Shown piece by piece: positions 16,216-27,273 of a stretch of DNA of 39,516 nt; the stretch's first letter is position 1; each line of letters starts with the position of its first letter. Position numbers and translations under genes: made by a program. The stretch is from an uncultured Christensenellaceae bacterium (GTDB lineage Bacteria; Bacillota; Clostridia; Christensenellales; UBA3700): NCBI GenBank assembly GCA_944383905.1, contig CALWRI010000016.1, forward strand, positions 1 to 39,516, read 5' to 3'. A model generated the notes under the pieces. It was given only the letters and a program-made list of their open reading frames with translations, was not told the DNA's origin and searched no databases.

Positions 16216-18176
16216 CTCTTTCCCTTCTCCGTACGTTTTCTGCGCAAATCGATGCTTGCCCCGTCCTTTGCGCTTTTATTGGATTTTTCTCTGCCCGTGT
16301 GCGTTAACTTTGCTTTTCCCGCTTTTTGTCCGATCTTTTCCTTTCCTTGCGCCTTTCTCTCTTTCGCTCTTGCGACGGCTTCTTCCTTCGTCGGTTTGAT
16401 AAGACATTCCGACGTAAATCCGATAAGATCCTGTCTGCCCGCAAGGACGAGCGCTTCGTGTACGAGATCGTAATTCGTCTTTTTTCTCCACTGCATCAAC
16501 GCGCGCTGCATCATCTTTTCCTTTTTGTCTTTCGGGACGTACACGGGCTTTCCCGTATCGGGGTTGATACCCGTGTAATACATACACGTCGACTTTGTCG
16601 AAGGGGTCGGATAAAAATCCTGCACCTGCTCCGGCATATACCCGATCGACTTCAGGTATTCGGCAAGCCTAACGGCGTCTTTGAGCGTACAGCCCGGGTG
16701 CGACGAGATGAGATACGGCACGAGATACTGCTTTTTGCCCAGCCTCGCGTTGAGGTCGTCGAATTTCTTTTTGAACGCGAGATAAAGCGAAAACGGCGGT
16801 TTGTTCATGACTTCGAGCACGTTGTCCGAAACGTGTTCCGGCGCGACTTTGAGCTGTCCGCTGATATGATGCTTCACAAGCTCTTTGAGGAATGTATCGT
16901 CCTTGTCGTACATGACGTAGTCATATCGGATGCCGCTTCTCACAAACACTTTTTTTACGCCTTCGAGTTGCCTTAAATCTCTTAAAAGTTCGATATATTC
17001 TTCGTGAGACACCTGAAGATTGGGGCATTTTTTGTACCCTATGCAAGGTTTTTCCGCGCAAACGCCGCTTTTCGTCTGCTTCGCGCAGGCGGGAGCGCGG
17101 AAATTGGCGGTCGGACCGCCGACGTCGTGGATATACCCTTTGAAGTCCTTGTCCGCGATCAGAGTTTTCGCCTCTCTTATCAGACTTTCTTTCGAGCGTT
17201 TCTGTACGACTCTGCCCTGATGATAGGTCAAAGCGCAGTAATTGCACGAGCCGAAGCAACCGCGCACGGACGTGAGACTGAACTTGACTTCCTGCATAGC
17301 GGGTACGCCGCGCGTATACGACGGGTGATAGTCGCGCATATACGGCAGCTCGTACACTCTGTCCATCTCCTCGGGCGACAGAGGGAGCTGACATCTGTTC
17401 TGAACGAGATATTTTCCCTGATGTTTTTGCAGAAGTATCTTGCCTTTTATGTGATCGTTCTGCTTCGACTGAATTGAGAACGCCTCGACGTATGCCTTCT
17501 TGTCGTCCCTGACCTGCTCGAAAGAGGGACAGAATACCGCTTCTCTGTCCTCGATCGCCTTTTTGAGTCTGGACGACAGATTTTCGTATTTTTCAAGATA
17601 GCAGGTGCCGCGCACGTCGCGAATATCTTTGAGCGGAACGCCTTTTTGCACCAGCTTTACGATTTCGGCGATAGGTCTTTCTCCCATGCCGTATATCAGA
17701 AGATCCGCGCCGCTTGACACGAGTATGCTCGGCATGACTCTGTCCGCCCAATAATCGTAATGCGCAAACCTGCGCAAGGAAGCCTCGATGCCGCCGATAA
17801 CGACGGCGCTATCGGGAAAAAGACGTTTGAGATGGCGGCAATATACGTCCACGCATCTGTCGGGTCTCCTGCCGACGTCGCCGCCTTCGCTGTATACGTC
17901 GACGTCGCGTCTGCGTTTTGCGACGGTATAGTTGTTGACCATGCTGTCCACGACCCCGCCCGTGACGAAAAATCCCACTCTCGGAACGCCGAATTTTTTA
18001 TAATCCGCGTCGTTTTGCGGTTGCGAAAGTATTGCCACGGTCATGCCGAGGCTTTCGAGAAGTCGCGACACGATCGCGTGACCGAACGACGGGTGATCGC
18101 AGTACGCTTCCCCGATGACGTAGACTATGTCGGGCTGCCGCCCGTTGAGTTCTTCTGGAGTTATCGGTAAAAACAT
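16212..18176 (-). CDS. YgiQ-family radical SAM protein
   Basis: The 654-residue protein has an N-terminal cobalamin-binding-like (UPF0313) domain beginning MFLPITPEE and a radical SAM core with the 4Fe-4S motif C307-x3-C311-x2-C314 (CFGSCNYCAL). It ends in a YgiQ-specific C-terminal domain with a basic tail, and matches the length of the family. The substrate of YgiQ is not established. No Shine-Dalgarno precedes the ATG; TAAAAT ends 6 bases upstream of it, with TTGAAT 17 bp further up. The transcript would therefore begin at the ATG itself, and an in-frame stop rules out an earlier start. It heads the unit with recX and nnr. Confidence 0.95.
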   Translation of the reverse strand: MFLPITPEELNGRQPDIVYVIGEAYCDHPSFGHAIVSRLLESLGMTVAILSQPQNDADYKKFGVPRVGFFVTGGVVDSMVNNYTVAKRRRDVDVYSEGGDVGRRPDRCVDVYCRHLKRLFPDSAVVIGGIEASLRRFAHYDYWADRVMPSILVSSGADLLIYGMGERPIAEIVKLVQKGVPLKDIRDVRGTCYLEKYENLSSRLKKAIEDREAVFCPSFEQVRDDKKAYVEAFSIQSKQNDHIKGKILLQKHQGKYLVQNRCQLPLSPEEMDRVYELPYMRDYHPSYTRGVPAMQEVKFSLTSVRGCFGSCNYCALTYHQGRVVQKRSKESLIREAKTLIADKDFKGYIHDVGGPTANFRAPACAKQTKSGVCAEKPCIGYKKCPNLQVSHEEYIELLRDLRQLEGVKKVFVRSGIRYDYVMYDKDDTFLKELVKHHISGQLKVAPEHVSDNVLEVMNKPPFSLYLAFKKKFDDLNARLGKKQYLVPYLISSHPGCTLKDAVRLAEYLKSIGYMPEQVQDFYPTPSTKSTCMYYTGINPDTGKPVYVPKDKKEKMMQRALMQWRKKTNYDLVHEALVLAGRQDLIGFTSECLIKPTKEEAVARAKERKAQGKEKIGQKAGKAKLTHTGREKSNKSAKDGASIDLRRKRTEKGKR

Positions 18177-18182
18177 AATTAT

Positions 18183-18211
18183 ATTTTATCACGCGCGCGC
18201 AGAAAATTCAA
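18183..18211 (-). promoter_or_regulatory. Promoter of the ygiQ-recX-nnr unit (leaderless layout)
   Basis: TTGAAT (18206-18211), a 17-bp spacer and TAAAAT (18183-18188) on the minus strand. Seven bases beyond the -10 box is position 18176, the A of the start codon. Confidence 0.6.
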
Positions 18212-18240
18212 TACGTTTCGACGCGTCGTTGAAAGCGCGC

Positions 18241-18270
18241 AAAAAAAGAACGCGTTTTCGCGCGTTCTTT
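18241..18270 (-). terminator. Intrinsic terminator of the purine operon
   Basis: A 10-bp stem (18245-18254 with 18261-18270) with a 6-base loop is followed on the minus strand by a T7 run (18241-18247), about 20 bases after the purL stop. Confidence 0.88.
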
Positions 18271-18292
18271 TGTCTGACGGAAAAGACCGTCG

Positions 18293-21200
18293 TCATTCGA
18301 AATACTTTACGCCGCTTTCAAACATCTTCATGTCGTAATTGCCTTCGACGTTCTTGTAGAGGTTTTCGTCGAGTCTTTCCGCATGACCCATCTTGCCGAG
18401 CACTCTGCCGTCCGGCGAGATGATGCCCTCTATGCCGTACATACTGCCGTTGGGGTTGAAAGGACTGACCATTGTCGCGAGATTGTTGTTGTCGACGTAC
18501 TGCGTCGCGACCTGTCCCGCTTTGATAAGTTTCTGCAACTCCGCCTCGGAAGAGACAAACCTGCCTTCGCCGTGACTCACGGGCACGCTGAACACGTCGT
18601 CCACTCTGACCGACGACAGCCACGGAGACTTGTTTGTCGCAACTCTGACCCTGACTATCGTCGAGACGTGGCGGGAGATGTTGTTGAACGTGAGGGTCGG
18701 CGCTTCCGCATTCTGCTCCCTGATTTCGCCGTAAGGCACGAGCCCGAGTTTTACGAGCGCCTGGAAGCCGTTGCATATACCGAGAGCGAGACCGTCTCTG
18801 TTGTAAAGCAATTCCATTACCGCGTCGCGTATCGCGGGGTTGCGGAAGGTCGTGGCTATGAATTTGCCGCTTCCGTCAGGCTCGTCGCCGCCGCTGAAAC
18901 CGCCGGGGAATGCGAGTATCTGCGCTCTCTTTATCGCCGCGGTCAACGCCTTGACGCTGTCTTCTATATCCTGCGCGTTCTGGTTCTTGATGACGAATAT
19001 CTCCGCCTTTGCGCCCGCTCTTTCAAACGCTCTCGCGGTGTCGTCCTCGCAGTTCGTTCCCGGGAACGCGGGAATGAGGACGGTGGGTCTGACTATGCCC
19101 CTCGCGACGTGTTCGCGTTTTCTCGCGCAACAGATGAGGTTCGCGACGTCACCGTTTGCGGGAGCCGTTGTCGGGAAAACTTTTTCAAGAGTTCCTTCAA
19201 ACGCCTTTATCATCTCGTCGCACTTGATCGCGGTGCCGCATACGTTGGCGGTATGGGTGTTGTTGAGCGTCGCAACGAGCCTCGGCTCGAATTCCGCGGC
19301 AAAATCCGCGTTCTCGCACTGCACGGTAAAGTCGCCCATGCGCGGAGCAAACAGACTTTCGTCAAGTTCCTCTATATCCACGCCGACCTTATTGCCCAGA
19401 CAACTCTTGAGCACAGCCGCAATTGCTCCGCCTTCTTCCACCACGTTGCACGACCTGACAAGACCTTTTTCAATCGCGTCGGACAGGAGCGAATACAGCT
19501 TCGTTACCTTGCCGAACACAGGCATATTGTACTCGTCTCTCGGCAGGGACAAAAGATAGATCTTGTCCGCCTTCTTGTCCTCCGTGACCACGTTGGAGAC
19601 GAGCTTGCTCGCCTTGGAAATGCCCATCGCGAAGCTGATGAGGGTGGGCGGAACGTCGATATGCTCGAATGTGCCGCTCATACTGTCCTTGCCGCCGATC
19701 GCTCCGACGCCAAGATGAAGCTGCGCATAAAGCGCACCGAGAAGCGCTGAAAGCGGCTGTCCCCAGCGTTTGGGATCCTTGTTCAGTCGCATGAAGAATT
19801 CCTGAAGCGAAAGTCTGGCCGTCTCCTGTCTGACGCCGCTCGCTACGAGCTTTGACAGCGACGTGACGATCGAATATACCGCGCCGGTAAACGGCGACTG
19901 ACTCATAAGATGAGGATTGCAAGCGTATGCGCTGACGGTGACGGTATCTGTCCTGCCTTTTACGGGAGGCTTTGCCGCCATGACGACGGACGGAGTGAGC
20001 TGATATTTGCCGCCGAACGGCATAAGGACCGTGCGCGCGCCTATCGTGCTGTCGAACATCTCTCCGAGACCTTTCTGCGAACAGACGTTGAGTCTCGCAA
20101 GTTCTCCGAGCACGGCGCCTTTGACGTCGCCCGACAGGAAAGTTTTTGCGGTTTCGGGATCCGCCTTGTCGAGATAAGTCGCGATCTTTTCGTCTATCTC
20201 CGCATCCTGCTTCTGCTTGACGCCGTTCGTATCGAGGAACGCGCGACGGAGATCGACTATGCAGTTTCCCGCAAAGTACATTCTCATTCTGCCGTTGTCG
20301 GTCACGACCGCGACAGCCGTCGCGCCGAGGTTTTCCTCTTTCGCCGCCGCGACGAATTTCTCCACGTCGTTCTTGTCGAGGACGACCGCCATTCTCTCCT
20401 GCGATTCCGAAATCGCAAGCTCGGTACCCGACAGACCTTCGTATTTCTTGGGCACTTTGTCGAGGAAGATGTCGAGGCTGTCTGCAAGTTCTCCGATAGC
20501 GACGGACACGCCGCCCGCGCCGAAATCGTTGCACTTGACGATGAGTCTGCTGACCTCGGGATTTCTGAACAGTCTCTGTATCTTGCGCTCCGTGGGAGGA
20601 TTGCCTTTCTGCACTTCCGCACCGCAGACTTCGACCGACTTCTCGGTATGCGCTTTGGAAGAACCGGTAGCGCCGCCGCAACCGTCTCTGCCCGTATCTC
20701 CGCCGAGAAGCACGATGACGTCACCTTCGACGGGTTTTCTTCTGACCACGTTTGAAGCGGGAGCGCCTGCAATGACATAGCCCGTCTCAAGTCTCTTTGC
20801 CTTGTATCCTTCGTGATACATTTCGCTGACCTGACCCGTTGCGAGACCTATCTGATTGCCGTAACTCGAATAACCTGCCGCCGCGGTCTTCGTGATCACG
20901 CGCTGCGGAAGTTTGCCTTTGAGCGTCTTTTCGATCGGCTCTCTCGGGTCCGCGCAACCCGTAACGCGCATTGCCTGATATACGAACGTCCTGCCGGAAA
21001 GCGGGTCTCTTATAGCGCCGCCGAGGCAGGTCGCCGCACCGCCGAACGGCTCTATTTCCGTCGGGTGGTTGTGCGTCTCGTTCTTGAACATGATGAGCCA
21101 CTCTTCGTCCTTGCCGTCCACGTCGACGTTGACGCGCACCGAACAAGCGTTTATCTCGTCGCTGACGTCGAGATTGTCGAGTTTTCCTCTCCTCTTGAGC

Positions 21201-22033
21201 TCTTTGACGGCGATCGTCGCGATGTCCATAAGACATCTGTACTTGTCGGGTCTCGTCTTGTAGAGATCGGCGAACAGCACCTCGTATTCGTCGAGCGCCG
21301 CCTGAACGTGCGGATTGTCCGAAGCAAGTTTTATGCCCGTTATCTCCGTAGCGAACGTAGTGTGACGGCAGTGATCTGACCAATATGTGTCGATGACTTT
21401 GAGCTCTGTCTCCGAAGGATCCCTGTTTTCGCTCCTGAAATAATCGCGGACGAAGATAAGATCTTCAACGCTCATTGCGAAGCCCTTGCTCGCGTGATAG
21501 TCCGCGACGTCCTTGTCGCTCATTTTCGTAAAGCCGTCTATCACGGGCACGGTCAGATTCTGCTCCACCTTCTGCACGAGAGTTTCGGGGAGCGAGAAAT
21601 CGCCCTCTCTGCTCTCGACGGGGTTGATGAGAAAGTGCTTTATCGCCTTGAGCTGCGCGTCGTTTACGCCCTTGATCGCATAGACGGTAGCGCATTTGAT
21701 GAGCGGGCGTTGACCCATAGAGAGCAACTGTACGCACTGCATCGCGCTGTCCGCTCTCTGATCGTACTGTCCGGGAAGATACTCGGTCACGAAAGCGCTG
21801 TAACCGTCGAGCGAAGGAAGTTCGTCCTCATAGACGTCGTCAACGGGCGGTTCGCTGAATATAGTGGTTTTCGCCTCGTCGAACACCTCTTTTTCGAGCC
21901 CTTCCACGTCGTAGCGGATAAAGACTCTGACGTCATCTGCTCCGATGCCGAGCACATTTGTGACGTCCGATCCGACCTTTTTCGCGCCGACGTCGTATCC
22001 GCGCTTTTTCTCAACAAAAATTCTCTTTACCAT
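18293..22033 (-). CDS. purL: Phosphoribosylformylglycinamidine synthase, single-chain form
   Basis: PurL converts FGAR, ATP and glutamine to FGAM, step 4 of purine synthesis. The 1246-residue chain combines the PurS-like N-terminus, two AIR-synthase-like halves (DTYWSDHCRHTTF near 213; NDFGAGGVSVAIGELAD), and a C-terminal class I glutaminase. The latter has the nucleophile C1087 (GICNGFQAL) and H1217-x-E1219 (MGHAERLDEN). It is therefore the long form that needs no separate PurS and PurQ, although most Bacillota use the three-part enzyme. It starts after GGAGAGAC, 14 bp past purD, and is the last gene of the operon before the terminator. Confidence 0.96.
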   Translation of the reverse strand: MVKRIFVEKKRGYDVGAKKVGSDVTNVLGIGADDVRVFIRYDVEGLEKEVFDEAKTTIFSEPPVDDVYEDELPSLDGYSAFVTEYLPGQYDQRADSAMQCVQLLSMGQRPLIKCATVYAIKGVNDAQLKAIKHFLINPVESREGDFSLPETLVQKVEQNLTVPVIDGFTKMSDKDVADYHASKGFAMSVEDLIFVRDYFRSENRDPSETELKVIDTYWSDHCRHTTFATEITGIKLASDNPHVQAALDEYEVLFADLYKTRPDKYRCLMDIATIAVKELKRRGKLDNLDVSDEINACSVRVNVDVDGKDEEWLIMFKNETHNHPTEIEPFGGAATCLGGAIRDPLSGRTFVYQAMRVTGCADPREPIEKTLKGKLPQRVITKTAAAGYSSYGNQIGLATGQVSEMYHEGYKAKRLETGYVIAGAPASNVVRRKPVEGDVIVLLGGDTGRDGCGGATGSSKAHTEKSVEVCGAEVQKGNPPTERKIQRLFRNPEVSRLIVKCNDFGAGGVSVAIGELADSLDIFLDKVPKKYEGLSGTELAISESQERMAVVLDKNDVEKFVAAAKEENLGATAVAVVTDNGRMRMYFAGNCIVDLRRAFLDTNGVKQKQDAEIDEKIATYLDKADPETAKTFLSGDVKGAVLGELARLNVCSQKGLGEMFDSTIGARTVLMPFGGKYQLTPSVVMAAKPPVKGRTDTVTVSAYACNPHLMSQSPFTGAVYSIVTSLSKLVASGVRQETARLSLQEFFMRLNKDPKRWGQPLSALLGALYAQLHLGVGAIGGKDSMSGTFEHIDVPPTLISFAMGISKASKLVSNVVTEDKKADKIYLLSLPRDEYNMPVFGKVTKLYSLLSDAIEKGLVRSCNVVEEGGAIAAVLKSCLGNKVGVDIEELDESLFAPRMGDFTVQCENADFAAEFEPRLVATLNNTHTANVCGTAIKCDEMIKAFEGTLEKVFPTTAPANGDVANLICCARKREHVARGIVRPTVLIPAFPGTNCEDDTARAFERAGAKAEIFVIKNQNAQDIEDSVKALTAAIKRAQILAFPGGFSGGDEPDGSGKFIATTFRNPAIRDAVMELLYNRDGLALGICNGFQALVKLGLVPYGEIREQNAEAPTLTFNNISRHVSTIVRVRVATNKSPWLSSVRVDDVFSVPVSHGEGRFVSSEAELQKLIKAGQVATQYVDNNNLATMVSPFNPNGSMYGIEGIISPDGRVLGKMGHAERLDENLYKNVEGNYDMKMFESGVKYFE

Positions 22034-22046
22034 TTTGTCTCTCCGT

Positions 22047-23306
22047 TTATTTCTTTATGCCGATGTCCTTGCGGTAAAACGCGCCTTCGAAGCTGACCTT
22101 GTCGACGTTGGCATAAGCCTTTTTGCGGGCTTCGTCGATGTCCTTGCCGGTTGCGGTAACTCCGATGACTCTGCCTCCGCTCGTGACGAGCCTGCCGTCT
22201 TTGAACGCGGTGCCCGCGTGATAAAGCACGATGCCCTCGTCCAGATCCCCGATCGTGATCGGCACTCCTTTTTTATAGCTTTCGGGATAACCGCCCGAAG
22301 CGACTATGACGCACACCGCCGCGTTGTCGTCCCATTCTATGTCGACGTCCGACAGTCTCTCGTCGATGATCGCGTCGAATATCTCGTAAAGATCGGTCTT
22401 GAGTCTGGGAAGAACGACCTGCGTCTCCGGATCTCCGAAACGTGCGTTGTATTCGACGACCTTGACTCCGCCGTCCGTTATCATGAGTCCGAAATAGAGG
22501 ACGCCTTTGAAGGTCCTGCCCTCCGCATTCATGGCGCGCATAGTGGGCAGGATTATCTTTTCCATCGTCTCTTTTTCGTGTTCTCTTGTGTACGCTTTCG
22601 ACGGCGAGAACGTGCCCATGCCGCCCGTATTGAGACCCTCGTCGTTGTCGTGAGCGCGCTTGTGGTCCTGCGAAGATACCATCGGAACGATCGTCTTTCC
22701 GTCCGTAAAGCTCAACACGGAGACCTCTTTGCCGACCATGAATTCTTCGATGATGACCTTATTGCCCGCGTCCTTGAACTTCTTGCCGACCATCATTTCT
22801 TCGAGCGCTGTCATTGCTTCGTCCACGTTCTGACAGATTATTACGCCCTTTCCGAGCGCGAGTCCGTCCGCCTTCACGACGAGAGGATATGCGCATTTTT
22901 TCGCATATTCCTTCGCCTTGTCGACGTCGTCGAATTCTTCGTACGCCGCGGTGGGGATGCCGTATTTCTTCATAAGCGCCTTGCTGAACGCCTTTGAAGC
23001 TTCGATTATCGCCGCGTTCTTGCGCGGTCCGAACGCGCGGTATCCCTTGCTCTCGAGCAGGTCCACAAGTCCGAGCGCGAGCGGGTCGTCGGGAGCGACG
23101 ACGGTCATTTTTATGTCGTCGTGCGCCTCGACGAACGCGAGTATCCCGTCAAAATCCGTCGCGGATACGGGAGAACATTCCGCAATTTCGCTTATGCCCG
23201 CGTTGCCGGGAAGGCAATATATCTTGTCCACTTTGGGGCTTTTGGCAAGCGCGACGCATATAGCGTGTTCTCTGCCGCCGCCTCCGATAACGAGTACGCT
23301 GTTCAT
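22047..23306 (-). CDS. purD: Phosphoribosylamine--glycine ligase
   Basis: PurD (GAR synthetase) joins glycine to phosphoribosylamine, step 2 of the pathway. The 419-residue protein starts MNSVLVIGGGGREHAI, the family's N-terminal signature, and has an ATP-grasp domain with VVKADGLALGKGV near residues 130-143 and the RFGDPETQVVLPRL motif near 285. ATG at 23306 was chosen, with GGAGG upstream; the longer frame adds 25 residues read from the purH end and is not family-like. It lies 10 bp after purH and 14 bp before purL. Confidence 0.96.
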   Translation of the reverse strand: MNSVLVIGGGGREHAICVALAKSPKVDKIYCLPGNAGISEIAECSPVSATDFDGILAFVEAHDDIKMTVVAPDDPLALGLVDLLESKGYRAFGPRKNAAIIEASKAFSKALMKKYGIPTAAYEEFDDVDKAKEYAKKCAYPLVVKADGLALGKGVIICQNVDEAMTALEEMMVGKKFKDAGNKVIIEEFMVGKEVSVLSFTDGKTIVPMVSSQDHKRAHDNDEGLNTGGMGTFSPSKAYTREHEKETMEKIILPTMRAMNAEGRTFKGVLYFGLMITDGGVKVVEYNARFGDPETQVVLPRLKTDLYEIFDAIIDERLSDVDIEWDDNAAVCVIVASGGYPESYKKGVPITIGDLDEGIVLYHAGTAFKDGRLVTSGGRVIGVTATGKDIDEARKKAYANVDKVSFEGAFYRKDIGIKK

Positions 23307-23316
23307 ACGCCCTCCG

Positions 23317-24855
23317 TCAATGCTTGAAATGTCTGTCGCCGGTAAATACCATGGCGATGCCGTTTTCGTCGCAGGCGTCAATGCTGAGCTGATCCTTGAT
23401 ACTTCCGCCCGGCTGCATGATAGCGCATATTCCCGCCTTTGCCGCCGCGCGTGCGCAGTCGTCGAACGGGAAGAACGCGTCGCTTGCGAGCACGGCGCCT
23501 TTCGTATCCACGAGAGAATGAGCTATCGCTTGCTCCGTCGCTCTGATACGGTTGACCTGTCCGCAGCCTATGCCGAGTATGACTCCGTCCTTCGCAATGA
23601 CGATCGCGTTGGACTTGGTGTGCTTGACGACCTTCATCGCAAAAACCATATCGTCGAGCTGTTTCTTGGTCGGCTCCTTTTTCGTGACCGTCCTGACCTT
23701 GTCGAAATCCACGACCATCTTGTCGTATTCCTGCACGAGCAGACCGCCGAGCACCTTTTTCATATCATAGCAGCCTTCGGGAATCGGAGTGTTGATCGTA
23801 TCGAGTTTAAGCAGTCTGATGTTGGGTTTCTGACAGAGGATGTCGAGCGCTTCTTTGCTGAAAGAAGGAGCGACGACTATCTCGATGAATATCGAATGTA
23901 TCATCTCCGCGGTAGCCTTGTCTATCTCTCTGTTTGCCGCGACTATTCCGCCGAAGATAGAGGTCGGATCCGCGTCGTAAGCCTTCTTGTACGCTTCGCT
24001 TATCGTCTCGGCGGTAGCTACGCCGCAGGGATTTGCGTGCTTGACGGCAACGACGGTCGGCTCGGAAAACTCCCTCAAAAGGTCAAGCGCGCCGTTGGTG
24101 TCGTTGATATTGTTGTAAGAAAGCTCTTTGCCGTGCAGTTGCTGCGCGCTTGCGAGCGAACCCGGGACGGGGAATGGCTCCTTGTAAAAAACTGCGTTCT
24201 GATGCGGGTTTTCGCCGTATCTCATATCCTGCGCCTTGTCGAACGCGAGAGTAAGCTTGTCGGGGAACTCAATGCCCTGCTTCATACGCAGATAATTGGC
24301 GATCAGAGTGTCGTAATAAGCAGTGTGCTGATAAACCTTGTACATAAGGCGAAACTTGGTCTCAACGGTAATTCCTCCGTTTGCGAGCTCCGAGAGCACG
24401 GTTTCGTAATCCGCAGGATCGACGACGACCGCGACGTCCTGATAGTTTTTTGCCGCGCTTCTCAACATGGTGGGACCGCCGATGTCGATGTTCTCCACCG
24501 CCTCCGCAAGCTGCACTCCGGGTTTGGAGATTGTCTGCTTGAACGGATAGAGGTTTACAACGACGACGTCTATCGGCGTGATATCCATCTTTTTCAAAAA
24601 GTCCATGTGCTCCTTTTTGCTTCTCATTGCGAGAAGTCCGGCGTGCACGTTGGGATGAAGAGTCTTGACTCTGCCGTCGAGACATTCGGGGAAACCGGTG
24701 ACGGAACTGATGTCTATCGCCGCGACGCCCGCTCCCTGCAACGCTTTGAGGGTGCCGCCCGTCGAGACGATCTCGTAACCGTAGCCTTCGAGGCTCTTTG
24801 CAAATTCAACTATACCCGTCTTGTCGGAAACACTTATTAACGCTCTCTTTTTCAT
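23317..24855 (-). CDS. purH: Bifunctional AICAR transformylase / IMP cyclohydrolase
   Basis: PurH carries out the last two steps of IMP synthesis: formyl transfer from 10-formyl-THF to AICAR, then ring closure. The 512-residue product has the N-terminal MGS-like cyclohydrolase domain ([32 protein letters not shown]) and the transformylase domain with [12 protein letters not shown] and the catalytic-type Lys-His in [15 protein letters not shown] precedes the ATG by 7 bases. The 82-base gap to purN holds a terminator-like hairpin that could lower expression of the downstream genes purH, purD and purL. Confidence 0.97.
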   Translation of the reverse strand: MKKRALISVSDKTGIVEFAKSLEGYGYEIVSTGGTLKALQGAGVAAIDISSVTGFPECLDGRVKTLHPNVHAGLLAMRSKKEHMDFLKKMDITPIDVVVVNLYPFKQTISKPGVQLAEAVENIDIGGPTMLRSAAKNYQDVAVVVDPADYETVLSELANGGITVETKFRLMYKVYQHTAYYDTLIANYLRMKQGIEFPDKLTLAFDKAQDMRYGENPHQNAVFYKEPFPVPGSLASAQQLHGKELSYNNINDTNGALDLLREFSEPTVVAVKHANPCGVATAETISEAYKKAYDADPTSIFGGIVAANREIDKATAEMIHSIFIEIVVAPSFSKEALDILCQKPNIRLLKLDTINTPIPEGCYDMKKVLGGLLVQEYDKMVVDFDKVRTVTKKEPTKKQLDDMVFAMKVVKHTKSNAIVIAKDGVILGIGCGQVNRIRATEQAIAHSLVDTKGAVLASDAFFPFDDCARAAAKAGICAIMQPGGSIKDQLSIDACDENGIAMVFTGDRHFKH

Positions 24856-24916
24856 CTTTCACTCCTGTAAATTGATTTCTTATCGATATGTCCGCGCCGC
24901 GTGTCGCACGCGCGAA

Positions 24917-24951
24917 TAAAAAGAGAAAAGACGGCTTTCAACTGTCTTTTC
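24917..24951 (-). terminator. Terminator-like hairpin between purN and purH
   Basis: GAAAAGAC and GTCTTTTC (24944-24951 and 24925-24932) form an 8-bp stem, extended past one mismatch, followed on the minus strand by CTCTTTTTATT. It overlaps the 3' end of purN. Its position inside the operon suggests partial termination or processing. Confidence 0.45.
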
Positions 24952-25528
24952 CGCACAAAAAACGCACCGCGTAAGGAAGCAGCTGGTGCTCGGTCTCAAG
25001 GACTCGCGCCTGCAAGGTCTCGGGAGTGTCTCCCGCTTTGACCTCAACCCTCTGCTGAACGATGATCTCGCCCGTGTCGGTGCCGTCGTCGACGTAATGT
25101 ACCGTCGCTCCGCTGACCTTGTCTCCGCTCGCAAGCACGCTTGCATGCACCTTGAGACCGTACATTCCCTTGCCGCAATGCGCCGGGATAAGGGACGGAT
25201 GAATGTTTATCATTCTCTTCGAGTATGCGCTGACAAGCCTGTGCGTTACGATACCGAGGTATCCCGCAAGCACGATAAGGTCGACGTCGTACCCCGAGAG
25301 GTAGGACAAGATCGCCTCGTCTCTCCTCCCGCAGTCTCCGTCGTAATCTTTAAGCGCGAAAACCGCGCTGTCTATGCCGTGTTTTTTCGCTCTCTCGAGT
25401 CCGAATATGCCGTCGCGAGACGCGACGACGCAGACGACCCTGCCGTCTATGTAGCCGCTCTCGCACGCGTCGATGACGCTTTGCATATCGCTGCCCGAAC
25501 CGGAGATGAAAACGGCTATTCTTTTCAT
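24938..25528 (-). CDS. purN: Phosphoribosylglycinamide formyltransferase (folate-dependent)
   Basis: PurN transfers a formyl group from 10-formyl-THF to GAR. The 196-residue protein carries the GSG phosphate-binding start ([10 protein letters not shown]), the catalytic NIHPS motif (N108, H110) and the later Asp-rich loop VDDGTDTG (about 147-152). The [10 protein letters not shown] insertion after the active site is typical of Clostridia-type PurN. It overlaps purM by four bases and has GGAG within the purM end. Confidence 0.96.
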   Translation of the reverse strand: MKRIAVFISGSGSDMQSVIDACESGYIDGRVVCVVASRDGIFGLERAKKHGIDSAVFALKDYDGDCGRRDEAILSYLSGYDVDLIVLAGYLGIVTHRLVSAYSKRMINIHPSLIPAHCGKGMYGLKVHASVLASGDKVSGATVHYVDDGTDTGEIIVQQRVEVKAGDTPETLQARVLETEHQLLPYAVRFLCGKDS

Positions 25529-26541
25529 AACTCCACGCCCTCTTTGTCCGTGACTTTGCCGATGACGTAAGCCTTTTCGCCCAGATTTTCAAGCTCTTTG
25601 ACCACGTCGGAAGCGATGGACGGATCCACCGCCATCACGAGACCGATGCCCATGTTGAACGTATTGCACATCTTGCGGTCGTCGATTCCCGCTATCTCCT
25701 GAAGCGCCTTGAATATGCGCGGCAGCGGATAAGAGGATCTGTCGATCGAAATGCCGAGACCTTTGGGAATGATGCGCGGGATATTTTCGATGAAACCGCC
25801 GCCCGTGATATGAGCGATACCCTTTATCTCAAATTTTTCAATGATCGAAAGCACGGTCTTGACGTATATCCTCGTCGGGGTGAGCACGAGCTCCGCGGGA
25901 GTACAGCCGAGCGTCTCGTTGTACTTGTTGAGGCTCTCCTTGTCTTCTCCGAAGAGTTTTCTCACGAGCGAATAGCCGTTGCTGTGCACGCCGCTCGAAG
26001 CGAGACCGATCAGGACGTCGTCCTTCTTTATCGTCTTGCCGTTTATGATCTTGTTCTTTTTGACGATACCCACCGCAAAACCGGCGATGTCGTATTCGTC
26101 CTTCGCATAGAACCCGGGCATTTCCGCCGTTTCGCCGCCTATGAGCGCGCAACCCGACTGACGGCAGCCCTCGCATACGCCTTTGACGATGTTCGCTACC
26201 TTGACAGGCTCGAGCTTGGAAAGCGCGATATAGTCAAGGAAGAACAGCGGCTTTGCGCCCTGACAGACTATGTCGTTGACGCACATAGCGACGGCGTCGA
26301 TGCCGACGGTGTCGTGTTTGTCGAGAACGAACGCGTATTTGAGCTTGGTGCCCACGCCGTCCGTGCCCGCGACGAGGCAATCTCCGTCCTCTTTATCGTC
26401 GAGCGCGTAAAAACCGCCGAAACTGCCGAGATCGCCCAGAACGCTGTCGTTGTAGGTAGTCTTGACGTATTCCTTCATGAGCCTGACGGCTTCGTATCCG
26501 GCTTCTACGTCCACGCCTGCGGATTTGTAATCAATAGCCAT
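25525..26541 (-). CDS. purM: Phosphoribosylformylglycinamidine cyclo-ligase
   Basis: PurM (AIR synthetase) uses ATP to close FGAM to AIR. The 338-residue protein starts [16 protein letters not shown] and has TDGVGTKL near residue 79 and [11 protein letters not shown] near 136, both family signatures. The start is supported by GGAG 5 bases upstream. It lies between purC and purN; purF, often adjacent to purM, is absent. Confidence 0.97.
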   Translation of the reverse strand: MAIDYKSAGVDVEAGYEAVRLMKEYVKTTYNDSVLGDLGSFGGFYALDDKEDGDCLVAGTDGVGTKLKYAFVLDKHDTVGIDAVAMCVNDIVCQGAKPLFFLDYIALSKLEPVKVANIVKGVCEGCRQSGCALIGGETAEMPGFYAKDEYDIAGFAVGIVKKNKIINGKTIKKDDVLIGLASSGVHSNGYSLVRKLFGEDKESLNKYNETLGCTPAELVLTPTRIYVKTVLSIIEKFEIKGIAHITGGGFIENIPRIIPKGLGISIDRSSYPLPRIFKALQEIAGIDDRKMCNTFNMGIGLVMAVDPSIASDVVKELENLGEKAYVIGKVTDKEGVEL

Positions 26542-26565
26542 ATCTACTCCTTATTGTGTTGCGTA

Positions 26566-27273
26566 TTACTCGAGACCCATTCTCTTTTTGATCTCTCTGT
26601 AGCCCTTGTCCACGTCGTCCATGTCGCGGCGGAAACGGTCCTTGTCCAGCTTTTCGCCCGTCTTGGTATCCCAGAAACGGCAGGTGTCCGGAGAGATCTC
26701 GTCCGCGAGGATTATGTCGCCCTTGTATCTGCCGAACTCGAGCTTGAAGTCGATGAGCTCGATGCCTATCTCCTTGAAATAAGCGCTCAGAATATCGTTG
26801 ACTTTGAGAGCCATAGCCTTGATCTTTTCGACTTCCTCTTTCGTCGCGAGATTCATCGCATAGACGTGATAGTCGTTTACCATGGGGTCGCCGAGATCGT
26901 CGTTCTTATAGCTGAATTCGAGCACGGTGGAAGCGAGCTTCGTACCCTCGGGAATGCCGAGTCTCTTGGAAAGAGAGCCTGCGGCGATATTGCGCACGAT
27001 GACCTCGAGCGGAACGATCTGCACCTTTTTGACATAGGTCTCTCTCTCGTTGATCTGCTCAACATAGTGAGTGGGGACGCCCTTTTCTTCAAGCAGTTTG
27101 AAAAGGTGGTTGCTGCACACGTTGTTCACCACGCCTTTGCCCTTGATAGTGCCCTTCTTGATGCCGTTGAACGCGGTAGCGTCGTCCTTGTAGGAAACGA
27201 GGACCACGTCGGGGTCGGTCGTCAGATACACTTTTTTTGCTTTGCCTTCATAAAGTTGGGTTGTCCTTTCCAT
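26566..27273 (-). CDS. purC: Phosphoribosylaminoimidazole-succinocarboxamide synthase
   Basis: PurC joins aspartate to CAIR to make SAICAR. The 235-residue protein has [10 protein letters not shown] at its N-terminus, the signature [16 protein letters not shown] near residue 90, and [21 protein letters not shown]'s core near 178-195, as in the compact bacterial form. ATG at 27273 overlaps the purE stop (TGATG) and has GGAG 8 bases upstream; GTG at 27276 is an alternative. Confidence 0.96.
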   Translation of the reverse strand: MERTTQLYEGKAKKVYLTTDPDVVLVSYKDDATAFNGIKKGTIKGKGVVNNVCSNHLFKLLEEKGVPTHYVEQINERETYVKKVQIVPLEVIVRNIAAGSLSKRLGIPEGTKLASTVLEFSYKNDDLGDPMVNDYHVYAMNLATKEEVEKIKAMALKVNDILSAYFKEIGIELIDFKLEFGRYKGDIILADEISPDTCRFWDTKTGEKLDKDRFRRDMDDVDKGYREIKKRMGLE